A stretch of 64,000 bases of DNA, taken from the NCBI GenBank assembly GCA_963774765.1, contig CAVZGP010000030.1:62001-126000 (forward strand), given 5' to 3'. The notes beneath the pieces are model-generated. The model was not told the origin of the DNA. It did not search any database and saw only the letters and a list, made by a program, of their open reading frames with translations. This DNA comes from Sva-07 sp963774765 (lineage in GTDB: Bacteria > Actinomycetota > Acidimicrobiia > Acidimicrobiales > Ilumatobacteraceae). How positions within the stretch are numbered: position 1 is the stretch's first letter; each line of letters starts with the position of its first letter. Of this stretch, positions 16,828 through 25,798 are shown one piece after another. The translations under genes and the position numbers were made by a program.

Positions 16828-16928
16828 CGATGAGCCAAACCGCCGTATGCGGTCGGTTCGCTCATCGAAGTGAGGAGTCCACCCGTTGCGATGAGCCAAA
16901 CCGCCGTATGCGGTCGGTTCGCTCATCG
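16828..16928 (+). repeat. Hairpin doublet, locus 1 (two 40-nt palindromic repeats, 61-bp period)
   Basis: Two near-identical 40-nt copies at 16828-16867 and 16889-16928, separated by 21 nt. Each begins CGATGAGC and ends GCTCATCG; the ends pair to form a stem with CCGCCGTATGCGGTCGG inside. Both copies have CGATGAGCC instead of CGATGAGCG. It lies in the divergent region between the lipoprotein gene and engB. Same-family doublets with the identical 61-bp period are at 23770, 27659 and 63397. Confidence 0.9.
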
Positions 16929-16989
16929 GTGGCGGAAGGGCGGAGGTGTCGTGGGTGGGGTGAGGTGATCGGGATGCGAGGATGTCGTG

Positions 16990-17583
16990 ATGAGTGGCCC
17001 CCTGCGTCTCACGTTCGTGCAGTCCGCGAGCAGGGTCGATCAGCTTCCCGAGTCGCCGGCCGAGGTGGCCTTCGTCGGACGATCGAACGTCGGCAAGTCG
17101 TCGCTGGTCAACGCGTTGGCGAATCGCAAGCAGTTGGCAAGGGTGTCGAACACGCCGGGACGGACCCAGTTGATCAACATGTTCGAGGTCGACAGCCCCC
17201 GGCCCGACACGGCCACGATGGTCGACCTCCCTGGTTACGGTTTCGCCAAGGCGTCCAAGAGCACCACACGGGACTGGCCGGAGATGATCGAGGGCTACCT
17301 CCTCGAACGCGTCAACCTGTCGATGGTGTTCGTGCTCGTCGACGGTGCGATCGGCCCGACGAAACTCGACACGCAGATGCTCGACTGGCTCCGCTATCAC
17401 GGCGTCGCGCACACCGTGGTCGCGACGAAGTTCGACAAGGTGAAGTCGTCGAAGCGGGCCACGCGCAAGAAGGAGCTCGCCGAAGGGTGCCGGCTCGACC
17501 AGGGCGACATCGTGTGGGTCAGCGCGTCGAAGGGCGACGGCATCGACACGCTGCGGTCGCTCGTGCGGACCTGGGTGGGCTGA
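16990..17583 (+). CDS. engB: Ribosome biogenesis GTPase EngB/YsxC
   Basis: A 197-residue TrmE-Era-EngA-EngB-type GTPase needed for 50S subunit assembly. G motifs visible: G1 GRSNVGKSS, switch segment TPGRTQ with the G2 Thr, G3 DLPGYG, G4 TKFD (TKxD), G5-like VSASKG. Length is standard. ATG 16990 is preceded at about 8 nt by GAGGA; a GTG at 16987 directly before it is also in frame. It lies downstream of a repeat doublet and runs in the same direction as the KAS III gene. Confidence 0.93.
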   Translation: MSGPLRLTFVQSASRVDQLPESPAEVAFVGRSNVGKSSLVNALANRKQLARVSNTPGRTQLINMFEVDSPRPDTATMVDLPGYGFAKASKSTTRDWPEMIEGYLLERVNLSMVFVLVDGAIGPTKLDTQMLDWLRYHGVAHTVVATKFDKVKSSKRATRKKELAEGCRLDQGDIVWVSASKGDGIDTLRSLVRTWVG

Positions 17584-17614
17584 CCGGGACAACGTGACGG
17601 TTAGCGTCGGGGTC

Positions 17615-18751
17615 ATGTCGCTCGTCGAACTGCCGTCCGTCTCGATCACCGGAACGGGACTGTTCATGCCGCCGGAATCGATCACCAACGCCGAGCTCGT
17701 CGCGTCGCTCACCGAAGCTGTGCTGAAGTGGAACGACGACCACGCCGCGGAGATCGCGAGCGGCGAGGTGGCCGAACGGCCGGTTCCGGACGAGGAGTTC
17801 ATCGTCAAGGCGTCGGGGATCGAACGGCGCTACGTGATGGAGAAGTCCGGCGTACTCGACCCCGCCCGGATGCGTCCGCGGTTGGAGACGCGCAGCGAAG
17901 ACCAACTCGGGATCCAGGCCGAGATGTCGATGCCGGCGATCCACGAGGCGCTCACCCAGGCGGGCCGCAATCCGAGCGAGGTCGACGCGGTGATCGTCGG
18001 ATGCTCGAACCTCCAACGGGCCTATCCAGCGGTCGCGATCGAGATCCAGGACGCCCTCGGCGCGCAGGGGTGGGGCTACGACATGAACGTCGCCTGTTCG
18101 TCGGCCACGTTCTCGGTGCAGGCGGGCGTCGACGCGCTGCGCAATGGATCGGCGAACTGCGTGGTCGTCGTCAACCCGGAGATCACCTCTGGACACAACA
18201 ACTTCGAGATCCGCGACTTCCACTTCATCTTCGGTGACGCGTGCACGGCACTGGTGCTCGAACGCACCGCCGAGGCGACCGCGGCGCAGCAGTGGGAGGT
18301 GCTCGGCACGAAACTCGTCACCAAGTTCTCGAACAACATCCGCAACGACTTCGGCTTCCTCAACTCCTCCGAGATCACCGAGCGCGACCCGCAGGAACTC
18401 GCGTTCCGCCAGAACGGCCAGATGGTGTTCCGGGAGGTCTGCCCGATGGTGGCCGAGCACGTCACCGGCCACCTCACTCAGCTCGGCCTGAGCGCTCACG
18501 ACGTGCGTCGCTTCTGGCTGCACCAGGCCAACTTGAAGATGAACCAGCTGATCGCCAAAGGCGTGCTCGGCCGTCTGCCGACCGACGACGAGGCGCCGGT
18601 GATCCTCGACGAGTTCGCGAACACCAGCTCGGCCGGATCGGTGATCGCGTTCCATCGCCACCGCGACGACCTCACGGCTGGCGACATCGGTGTGTTGTGT
18701 TCGTTCGGCGCCGGCTACTCCGTCGGCAGCGTCATCGTCCGTCGCCGCTGA
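17615..18751 (+). CDS. Beta-ketoacyl-ACP synthase III family protein (thiolase fold)
   Basis: A 378-residue thiolase-fold condensing enzyme of the KAS III type. The triad is present: Cys in NVACSSATFSVQAG, His in WLHQANLKMNQ, Asn in FANTSSAGS, and the C-terminal FGAGYSVGSVIV is typical. It is longer than classical FabH (about 320) and fits the long KAS III subgroup that primes or condenses acyl chains in fatty-acid, hydrocarbon or secondary pathways. No other fatty-acid genes are adjacent, so the substrate is open. ATG 17615 is chosen over GTG 17594. Confidence 0.85.
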   Translation: MSLVELPSVSITGTGLFMPPESITNAELVASLTEAVLKWNDDHAAEIASGEVAERPVPDEEFIVKASGIERRYVMEKSGVLDPARMRPRLETRSEDQLGIQAEMSMPAIHEALTQAGRNPSEVDAVIVGCSNLQRAYPAVAIEIQDALGAQGWGYDMNVACSSATFSVQAGVDALRNGSANCVVVVNPEITSGHNNFEIRDFHFIFGDACTALVLERTAEATAAQQWEVLGTKLVTKFSNNIRNDFGFLNSSEITERDPQELAFRQNGQMVFREVCPMVAEHVTGHLTQLGLSAHDVRRFWLHQANLKMNQLIAKGVLGRLPTDDEAPVILDEFANTSSAGSVIAFHRHRDDLTAGDIGVLCSFGAGYSVGSVIVRRR

Positions 18752-18802
18752 CGCACTTCCCGCGGTCCACCCACGATCGCCGGAGGGTGCTTCACTGGAA
18801 GG

Positions 18803-19561
18803 ATGACCTTTCACGTCGGTGTCCAACTCCATCCGCAGGCAACGTCATATGTCGAGATCCGCGACGCCTGGCGGCGGGCGGAGTCGTTGGGCGTCGACTC
18901 GATCTGGACGTGGGATCACTTCTTCCCGCTGTACGGAGATCCCGACGCAGCGCATTTCGAGGGATGGACGATTCTCACAGCGATGGCCGCCGACACCGAG
19001 CGCGCCAAGCTCGGAATGCTCGTCACGTGCAACAGCTATCGCAACGCGGAGTTGCTCGCCGACATGGCACGCACCGCGGACCACGTGTCCGGTGGCCGGA
19101 TGTACCTCGGCATCGGCGCGGGATGGTTCGAACGTGACTACAGCGAATACGGCTACGAGTTCGGCACGGCGATCAACCGGCTGCACAAACTCCGCGACGA
19201 CCTGCCGCGCTTGCGGGCCCGACTGGACGGCTTGAACCCGGCACCGATCGGCGACCTGCCGATCCTCGTCGGCGGCTCGGGTGAGAAGGTCACGTTGAAG
19301 CTGACCGCTGAACACGCCAACGCCTGGAACTCGTTCGGGCCGCCGGAGACCTTCGCCCGCAAGAACGCGGTGCTCGATCGCTGGTGCGATGAGATCGGCC
19401 GTGATCGATCGGAGATCGAACGCACCGTCGCCGTCTCACCCGACGAGGTGGATCAGCTCGACGAGTACCTCGCCGCCGGTGCAAGCCACCTGATCGTGAT
19501 GACCGGCCACCCCTTCGATCTCGCTCCAATCGAGGCGCTCATCGCGCGCCGTGATACCTGA
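18803..19561 (+). CDS. LLM-class F420-dependent oxidoreductase
   Basis: A 252-residue luciferase-like TIM-barrel protein of the F420-dependent LLM group. It shows SIWTWDHFFPLYGD near the N-terminus, LGMLVTCNSYRNAELLADMARTADHVSGGRMYLGIGAGWFERDYSEYGYEFG (split here only by function, a hallmark stretch) and LPILVGGSGEKVTLKLTAEHANAWN. Such enzymes transfer hydride between F420 and varied substrates; the substrate here is unknown. It is convergent with the TetR gene and probably forms its own transcription unit. Confidence 0.85.
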   Translation: MTFHVGVQLHPQATSYVEIRDAWRRAESLGVDSIWTWDHFFPLYGDPDAAHFEGWTILTAMAADTERAKLGMLVTCNSYRNAELLADMARTADHVSGGRMYLGIGAGWFERDYSEYGYEFGTAINRLHKLRDDLPRLRARLDGLNPAPIGDLPILVGGSGEKVTLKLTAEHANAWNSFGPPETFARKNAVLDRWCDEIGRDRSEIERTVAVSPDEVDQLDEYLAAGASHLIVMTGHPFDLAPIEALIARRDT

Positions 19562-19603
19562 CGAGTCGACGTTGCGCGTTGGGGTCGGGTCCGGACGCGC
19601 AGG

Positions 19604-20209
19604 TCAGCTGGGCGCGTTGAACTTGACGAATTCGTCGAGCACGTCGTCCGCGTAGCTCTGGTCGAAGCCCTGACTCGACATGAACCGGGCGAACAGGAAG
19701 CTGCCCACGATCGACGCGATGCTGTGGCGGACGTCGATGTCGGGGCGGAGTTCGCCGCGCTGGATCGCTCGTTCGAGCGCCGTGCGAAACGCCTGCTCGA
19801 ACAACTCGAGGAACTCGTTGCGAACCGTGACGACCGCAGGATCGTGCAGCGCTCGTTCCATCATGTTGGCGATCATGGAAGCGCGCTGATCGTCGAGCAG
19901 GTCGACGATCAGGTGCTCGGACAAGATGTCGAGGTCGGCGCGAATCGGACCGGTCAGGTCATCTTCGGCCGGTGTCACGCGACCCACCGAGTCGATCGCG
20001 GCACGAAGGAGGTCCTCGCGGGTCGGCCAGTGGTTGTAGACGGTCGTGCGGCTCACGCTCGCCGCCTGGGCGACATTCGCGTGAGTGATCGCGCCCGGGC
20101 CGTCGGCGCCGAGGATGTCGGCAGCCGCCTCGATCACCGCGGCGCGCGTACGCTCGACGCGCGGGTCGTCGCTCCGGGGAACACTGTGGTGATCTGACGT
20201 CGTGATCAT
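19604..20209 (-). CDS. TetR-family transcriptional repressor
   Basis: A 201-residue regulator. The N-terminal HTH is clear: RTRAAVIEAAADILGADGPGAITHANVAQAASVSRTTVYNHWPTREDLLRAA. The C-terminal ligand/dimerisation domain includes FLELFEQAFRTALERAIQRGELRPDID. It starts at ATG 20209 (a TTG at 20272 is in frame). It is divergent from the MMPL transporter gene, and an inverted repeat between them is the likely operator, so it probably represses that transporter and itself, relieved by a transported hydrophobic ligand (inference). Confidence 0.88.
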   Translation of the reverse strand: MITTSDHHSVPRSDDPRVERTRAAVIEAAADILGADGPGAITHANVAQAASVSRTTVYNHWPTREDLLRAAIDSVGRVTPAEDDLTGPIRADLDILSEHLIVDLLDDQRASMIANMMERALHDPAVVTVRNEFLELFEQAFRTALERAIQRGELRPDIDVRHSIASIVGSFLFARFMSSQGFDQSYADDVLDEFVKFNAPS

Positions 20210-20287
20210 GGTGCAGGAGATGGCAGAGACGGTGTCCTGGGTGCCGATGTGTCGTGCGACACGTTCGGGCAATGTCGTTGCGATTGC

Positions 20288-20308
20288 ACATTCTAGTGGT
20301 CAGAATGT
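20288..20308. promoter_or_regulatory. Likely TetR operator between the regulator and MMPL genes
   Basis: A perfect 7-bp inverted repeat ACATTCT-N7-AGAATGT (20288-20294 and 20302-20308) ends 6 bp before the MMPL ATG at 20315, so bound repressor would block its translation-start region and promoter. Size and position in a divergent TetR/transporter pair are typical. Half-sites differ from the GGAAC-N3-GTTCC operator at 356. Confidence 0.75.
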
Positions 20309-20314
20309 CCAATA

Positions 20315-22796
20315 ATGAACACGACGTCCACTCCCCCCCAGGACGCGTCGGCTCAACCTGACGATGCCGAGCGCCCCTACGAGCCTGCACACGGCGCCCC
20401 TCACGTCCCCATCGAGGTCCCCGACTCGGCCTGGGGCAAGCTCGGCCGCTTCGGCTTCCGTCGGCGCTGGTGGGTTCTCGGCGCCTGGGTGACGGCCCTG
20501 GTCGCGGTGTTCGCACTCGTCGGAACGATCGGCGCGTCGAGTGACAGCTCGTTCTCGATCCCGGACTCGGAGTCCAAGAGCGGCTTCGACACGCTCGATC
20601 AGTACTTCGCAGGTGCCGGTAGCGGCCGCTCCGGGACGATCATCTTCCGTGCGGAGCAGGGCGTCGACGACCCCGAGGTCGTCGCCGCGATGACCGAGCT
20701 CTTCGACGAGGTTGCCACCATCGAGGGCGTCACGCTGACCAGCCCGTACTCTCCCGTCGGTGCGACGCTCGGCCTGATCGCCGTGGAGGGTCCGCTCGCA
20801 GGACAAGTCGCGTACGCGCAGGTCGATCTCTCCGAGAACCTCAGCGAGACGCAGACCGGGGAGATCGGAACCGAGATCGCCGACTTGAAACCCACCGACA
20901 TCGATGGCCTCCAGGTCGAGATCGGCGGCCAGGCACTCGGCGAGTTCGAGCCGCCGGAGTCCGAACTGATCGGTCTCGGCTTTGCCATCATCATCCTGAT
21001 CCTGTCGTTCGGCTCCGTGCTGGCCATGGGCCTGCCGGTCGGCGTTGCGCTGTTCGGCGTGGGCATCGGTGCCAGCCTGATCACCCTGTTGTCCAACGTC
21101 ATCTCCGTCCCCGATTTCGCCGTCACCCTGGGTGCCATGATCGGTATCGGTGTCGGCATCGACTATGCCCTCTTCATCGTCACCCGCTATCGCGAGGGCC
21201 TGAAGGCCGGGCTCGACCCTGAGCAGTCCACCGTCGTTGCGCTCGACACTGCCGGGCGCGCCGTCGTCTTCGCTGGTTTCACCGTGGTGATCTCGCTGCT
21301 CGGCATGTTCATCATGGGCCTGTCGTTCATCAACGGCCTCGCCACCGGCGCCGCGATCACCGTGCTCATCACGATGATCGCCTCCGTCACGTTGCTGCCG
21401 GCACTGCTCGGCTTCGCGCAACGCAAGGTCGAGATCTCCCGTTGGCGTGGCATCATCGCCGCCGGATTGGTCGCGATCGCACTCGTGGGCGTCGGGCTGA
21501 GTATCCAGCCGCTGATGATCGGCCTCCCACTGGCGGTCATCGTGATGCTGGCATCGTTTGCGATCGCGCCGCTGCGCAAGGAGCTGCCGCCCCGCAAGGA
21601 GAAGCCGCTGCGCCAGACGTGGGCGTACAAGTGGAGCCGATTCGTGCAGCGCCGCCCGTGGCCGATCGCCGTCGCCACGACGTTGTTCCTGTTGTTGATG
21701 GCGGTACCCGTTCTGGGTCTTCGCCTCGGGTTCTCCGACGAGAGCAACTATGCCGAAGGCACCACCACGCCGCGAGGCCTACGACCTGACCAGCGAGGCG
21801 TTCGGACCCGGCACCAACGGCCCGTTGCTGCTGACCGCCGAGGTGTCTTCGCCCCAGGATTTGTTGGTGCTCGCCGAGCTTTCTGCCGCGTTGCAGGCCA
21901 CCGACGGTGTCGCCGACGTGGTCGGCCCGATCCCGAACACCGGCGACCCGTCGACCGCGCAAGCCGCGATCATCCGGCTGACGCCGACCACCGGGCCGCA
22001 GGACGAAGCCACGGCGGACCTCGTCAACGCGCTGCGTGCCGACGTGGTCCCGTCGGTCACGGACGGGACCGACGTGCTCGTCAACGTGTCGGGCGCGGTT
22101 GCAGCAAACATCGACTTCAGCTCGTACCTGGCGAAACGGATTCCGATCTTCTTCGTGGCCGTGCTCTCGCTGTCGTTCCTGCTGTTGATGATGGTCTTCC
22201 GGTCGGTGCTGGTGCCGCTCAAGGCGGTCATCATGAACATGTTGTCGATCGGTGGCGCGTACGGCATCGTGGTCGCAGTGTTCGGCTGGGGATGGGGCGC
22301 ATCGCTCTTCAACACCGCCGGCGGACCGATCGAAGCGTTCCTCCCGATGATGATGTTCGCCATCGTCTTCGGTCTCTCGATGGACTACGAGGTCTTCCTG
22401 CTGTCGCGGGTGAAGGAGGAGTACGACCGTACGGGCGACCCGAAGGGCTCCGTGGCCGACGGCCTCGCCGCGACCGCCCGAGTGATCACCGCTGCCGCGG
22501 CCATCATGATCGTGGTGTTCGCCGGCTTCGTGCTCGAGGACAACCGCATCATCAAGATGTTCGGCCTCGGCCTCGCGTCGGCCGTCTTCCTCGACGCCAC
22601 CTTCGTCCGCATGCTCCTCGTGCCCGCCACGATGGAGCTGCTCGGCCCGCGGAACTGGTGGCTTCCGAAGTGGCTCGATCGCATCCTGCCGACCCTCAAC
22701 GTCGAAGGCGGTACCCACACGAGTGCCATCGCCTTCGCCCACGAAGAAGAGCAACGCGAGCAGGCCGAACGCGACCAGGACCTCGTCGACGCCTGA
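20315..22796 (+). pseudogene. MMPL/RND-family transporter, interrupted by a single-base frameshift
   Basis: Two reading frames together make a complete MMPL transporter of about 827 residues. Frame one (from ATG 20315) holds the N-terminal half, with the first GIGVGIDYALFIVTRYREG motif; frame two (to 22796) holds VFGLSMDYEVFLLSRVKEEY and the remaining helices. Frame one breaks after NYAEGTTT; homology resumes in the +1 frame at REAYDLTSEAFGPG, so one extra C near 21771 (run ACGCCGCGAGG) explains it. It could be a mutation, an assembly error or, less likely, recoding. The family exports lipids or drugs. It is controlled by the divergent TetR gene. Confidence 0.85.
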
Positions 22797-22828
22797 TTTC
22801 ACCAGGGGTCAGACCCCTGGTGAAATCA
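22794..22828. terminator. Bidirectional terminator-like palindrome with core GGGGTCAGACCCC (copy 4)
   Basis: A perfect 35-nt palindrome centred on A22811: arms TGATTTCACCA and TGGTGAAATCA around GGGGTC-A-GACCCC. Its first three bases are the TGA stop of the MMPL gene and its last three are the stop (TCA on this strand) of the convergent dioxygenase gene. A single element therefore ends translation of both genes and probably transcription from both sides. Confidence 0.85.
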
Positions 22829-23659
22829 GCGGTCGATCGTGCCGAAGCTCATCGCGCCGGTTGTTGCGCGGATCGCTTCGATGGGGTCGCGCACGTCGTC
22901 GATGTACCCGAGCGCGTATGCGCCGATGCGGTAGCCGATCAGGCGCAGCAGATCGTCGGGCAGGGTCGCTGCCACGTCGCGCGGTACCGACAGGTACTGA
23001 TTCTCCTCTTGACGCAGCCAGCCGACGTCGTAGGTGAGGTTCAAGCCCATCCGAGTCTCGTCGGAAGTGTTGGCGCCGCCGCCGTGGTACACCTTGCCGG
23101 TGTAGAGCAGGCACGAACCCTTGCTCATCTCGGCAGGCACGGTCTCGTCGACAGTGTGCTCGAAGCTGTCGGGCAGGTGCTGACTGGCGGGCATCAGCCG
23201 GGTGGCACCGTTGGCTTCCGTGAAGTCGGTGAGTGCCCAGATCGTGTTGCACTGCACGTCGTAGTCGCTGGGGAACTCGAAGAAGTCGAACGCCCACTGG
23301 TCGCGGTGGATCGACTGTCCGGGCGAGTCGGGCCCGATCGAGATCACCTGCGTGAGGTGCAGCTGGAAGCTCTGTGCTCGGTGGAGCAGCTTCTCGGTGA
23401 CGCCGAGGATCGTCGGGTGCTGGATCAGGGCGTGACTCGACGGAGAGCGTGCGATCAGCGCGCCGGTGCGTTTCGTGTTGCGTCCCGAGAATTCATCGCT
23501 CCCCTGCGGCGTGGCCTCGATGTACGGCGCCATCTCGTCGTTGATCGCGTCGATCTGGTCGACGCTCGCGAGGCCGTCGATGACCAGCGCCGCGTCGCGT
23601 TGCAACACCTCGTGGATCTGCTCGTCGCTCGCAGTGGCCGGAAGATGCACGACGCTCAT
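22826..23659 (-). CDS. Phytanoyl-CoA dioxygenase (PhyH) family Fe(II)/2-oxoglutarate oxygenase
   Basis: A 277-residue PhyH-like oxygenase. The iron triad is visible: SIHRDQWAF (HxD) and KVYHGGGANTS (distal His), with Arg in ETRMGLNLTYDV positioned to bind 2-oxoglutarate. It hydroxylates an unknown small molecule using Fe(II), O2 and 2-oxoglutarate. ATG 23659 (MSVVHLPATAS) is preferred over the longer frame. It shares a palindromic terminator with the convergent MMPL gene. Confidence 0.85.
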   Translation of the reverse strand: MSVVHLPATASDEQIHEVLQRDAALVIDGLASVDQIDAINDEMAPYIEATPQGSDEFSGRNTKRTGALIARSPSSHALIQHPTILGVTEKLLHRAQSFQLHLTQVISIGPDSPGQSIHRDQWAFDFFEFPSDYDVQCNTIWALTDFTEANGATRLMPASQHLPDSFEHTVDETVPAEMSKGSCLLYTGKVYHGGGANTSDETRMGLNLTYDVGWLRQEENQYLSVPRDVAATLPDDLLRLIGYRIGAYALGYIDDVRDPIEAIRATTGAMSFGTIDR

Positions 23660-23714
23660 GGCGCGACCGTAGCGATCCCCAACCGGTTGCGCCGGTGCCC
23701 GGCGCCTCGGCGGA

Positions 23715-23920
23715 TTGGGCAACAGCGTTTCGGGACCAAGCGAGTCACGCTCCGTTGAGATTCACTCACCGATGAGCGAAGCGACCGGATACGGCGTTTT
23801 TGCTCATCGCAACCCGCGAGATTCACTCACCGATGAGCGAAGCGACCGGATACGGCGGTTTTGCTCATCGCAACGCCAACTCCAGCCAATCCGCTGAGGC
23901 CTTGGCACTTCGTCACCGGT
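23715..23920 (-). repeat. Composite repeat with hairpin doublet, locus 2
   Basis: Two 40-nt hairpin copies (23770-23809 and 23831-23870; 61-bp period) in the orientation opposite to locus 1. The element extends beyond the doublet: the left flank (TTGGGCAACAGCG, TCGGGACC) and the right flank (CAACGCCAACTCCAGCC, GCTGAGGCC) match those of locus 3 at 27603-27810, so about 205 bp is shared. Both copies are followed by the same GTGAGTGAATCTC when read on the minus strand, indicating a tandem 61-bp unit. It fills the divergent region between the PhyH gene and the ABC operon. Confidence 0.88.
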
Positions 23921-23942
23921 TGGACCTGCGAGACTCGCGGTC

Positions 23943-24920
23943 GTGTCGGCGATCATCGAGACTCGGGGGCTGGTCATGCAGTTCCCGTCGACTCGGGCGC
24001 TCGACGCACTCGACGTCTCGATCCCGAGCGGTGTCACTGGCCTGGTTGGCGCCAATGGTGCGGGCAAGACCACTTTGATCTCGCTGGTGCTCGGCCTGCT
24101 TGCGCCAACCGCCGGATCGATCGACGTGCTCGGCCTCGACCCCGCTCACAAGGGGCCGGAGCTTCGCGCCAAGATCGGCTACGGCCCCGAACGAAACGTC
24201 TTTCCGGACGACCTGCGCGCCTACGACTTCGTCCGCCACCTCGCCGAGGTGAAAGGGCTTCCGCGTGATGAGGCGCGCAGCCGCGCCAGCGACTCGCTGT
24301 ACCTCGTGGGCCTCGGTGAGGAACGGTTCCGGGCCCTTGGCACGATGTCGACCGGCCAACGCCAGCGCGTCAAACTCGCCCAGGCGATCGCCGCCGACCC
24401 ACGACTGATCGTGCTCGACGAACCGACCGACGGCCTCGACCCCGTCCAGCGCGACGAGATGCTGAACATCATCGTGCAGGTCAACCGCAACTTCGGGATC
24501 GACGTGATGCTGTCGTCGCACGTGCTCGAAGAGGTCGAGCGGGTGTGCGACCACGTCGTGGCGTTGGCCGAGGGCAAGCTCGTCGCACAGGGATCGATGA
24601 CCGACCTCGCCGGCGCGTCGGGCGGGATCGAACTCGAACTGGTGGAGATCCCCGATCGCCCACGGTCGGTCGATGACGTGGCGGCTCGCCTCGTCGCTGC
24701 GGGAGCAGCGGTGCGCCGCAACGGCAACGCGCTGTCGGTCGTGGGCCTGCCCGACGACGAACTGTTCGATCTTGCGGCGCGCAGCGTGACGGATGCCGAC
24801 GCCCGCATCAGGCGCCTCGGGCGACACCGCCGGAGCCTCGACGACATCTTCGTCGCCGATGACGGTCCGGGTGGGGACGGGGCCGGGGAGGACCGGTGGG
24901 GTTCGGGGAGTGGGACATGA
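23943..24920 (+). CDS. ABC transporter ATP-binding protein (exporter type)
   Basis: A 325-residue ATPase: Walker A GANGAGKTT, signature MSTGQRQRVKLAQAI, Walker B LIVLDEPTDGLDP, then switch His in MLSSHVLEEV. This is the CcmA/DrrA-like class pairing with ABC-2 permeases. The C-terminal extension (about 85 residues) is typical of that class. GTG 23943 is the start. It overlaps the next gene (ATGA), first of four coupled genes 23943-27570 that form two ATPase/permease pairs. Confidence 0.9.
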   Translation: MSAIIETRGLVMQFPSTRALDALDVSIPSGVTGLVGANGAGKTTLISLVLGLLAPTAGSIDVLGLDPAHKGPELRAKIGYGPERNVFPDDLRAYDFVRHLAEVKGLPRDEARSRASDSLYLVGLGEERFRALGTMSTGQRQRVKLAQAIAADPRLIVLDEPTDGLDPVQRDEMLNIIVQVNRNFGIDVMLSSHVLEEVERVCDHVVALAEGKLVAQGSMTDLAGASGGIELELVEIPDRPRSVDDVAARLVAAGAAVRRNGNALSVVGLPDDELFDLAARSVTDADARIRRLGRHRRSLDDIFVADDGPGGDGAGEDRWGSGSGT

Positions 24921-25798
24921 GTGTCGCCGGTCGTGGTGACGCGCAGATCGTCGAGCGCGGCTTCCAGCGCTACGAGGGTCGGCGTTCGGGGGTTCCCGGT
25001 GCGATCCGCAGCGTGAGCTGGGAGAGCATCCGCGCCACGCTCGGCCTCGGCCGCCCGGCACGAAACAAGATCTTCCCGGTGATCTCGATCGTGATCGCCT
25101 ATCTCCCCGCCGTGGTCTTCATCGGCATCGCCGTGCTGATCCCGTCCGACATCCTCGAGCCCGAGGAGGTCGCCGACTACCCGGGCTACTACGGATTCAT
25201 CATCCTCGCGATCGTGCTGTTCACCGCCCTCGTCGCACCCGAGGTGCTGGTGTCCGACCGACGCAACGGGATGCTGGCGATGTACCTGTCGACGCCACTC
25301 GACCGACGGACCTACCTCGTCGCCAAGGCGGTCGCGGTGGCCGCAATGCTCGGCCTCGTGACGCTGTTGCCGCCGGTGTTGATGCTGATCGGTTACTCCG
25401 TCGAGAACGCCGGCCCCGATGGCCTGGGTGGTTGGTTGTCGACGCTGGGTCGCATCGTGATGTCGGGGATCGCGATCTCGGCGGCACTCGCGGCGGTGTC
25501 GATGGCAGCGTCGAGTCTCACCGACCGGAGGGCGTTCGCCGCGATCGGCATCGTGCTGCTGCTGTTCGCCACACCGATCCTCGCCGCCGCGCTCGTCGAA
25601 GGTGCCGATCTCTCGCCGTACTGGCGCCTGATCGACATCTCGACCATGCCGTTCGAGTTGGTGTTCCGCATCTTCGGTGATCCCGGGAACTTCCCCGAAC
25701 TCGCCACCTGGGCGGTGCTCGCCAGCAACCTCGCGTGGACGGTCGGTGGCACCGCCGTCGTGTGGTGGCGCTATTCGAAGTTGGTGATCGCCCGATGA
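24917..25798 (+). CDS. ABC-2 type permease
   Basis: A 293-residue membrane protein with about six TM helices, starting in an ATGA overlap with the ATPase gene. A cytoplasmic N-terminus of about 45 residues precedes IFPVISIVIAYLPAVVFIGIAVLI; PEVLVSDRRNGMLAMYLSTPLDRRTYLVAK is the loop typical of ABC-2 permeases. It forms the channel for the upstream ATPase. The cargo is unknown. Its stop overlaps the start of the second ATPase gene. Confidence 0.82.
   Translation: MSVAGRGDAQIVERGFQRYEGRRSGVPGAIRSVSWESIRATLGLGRPARNKIFPVISIVIAYLPAVVFIGIAVLIPSDILEPEEVADYPGYYGFIILAIVLFTALVAPEVLVSDRRNGMLAMYLSTPLDRRTYLVAKAVAVAAMLGLVTLLPPVLMLIGYSVENAGPDGLGGWLSTLGRIVMSGIAISAALAAVSMAASSLTDRRAFAAIGIVLLLFATPILAAALVEGADLSPYWRLIDISTMPFELVFRIFGDPGNFPELATWAVLASNLAWTVGGTAVVWWRYSKLVIAR

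Noticed and set aside
21780..23758. Continuation of the first MMPL frame for another 660 residues
   Set aside because: The translation is Arg-rich and antisense to the PhyH gene; the MMPL homology is in the other frame. Open frames of this kind are common in very GC-rich DNA.
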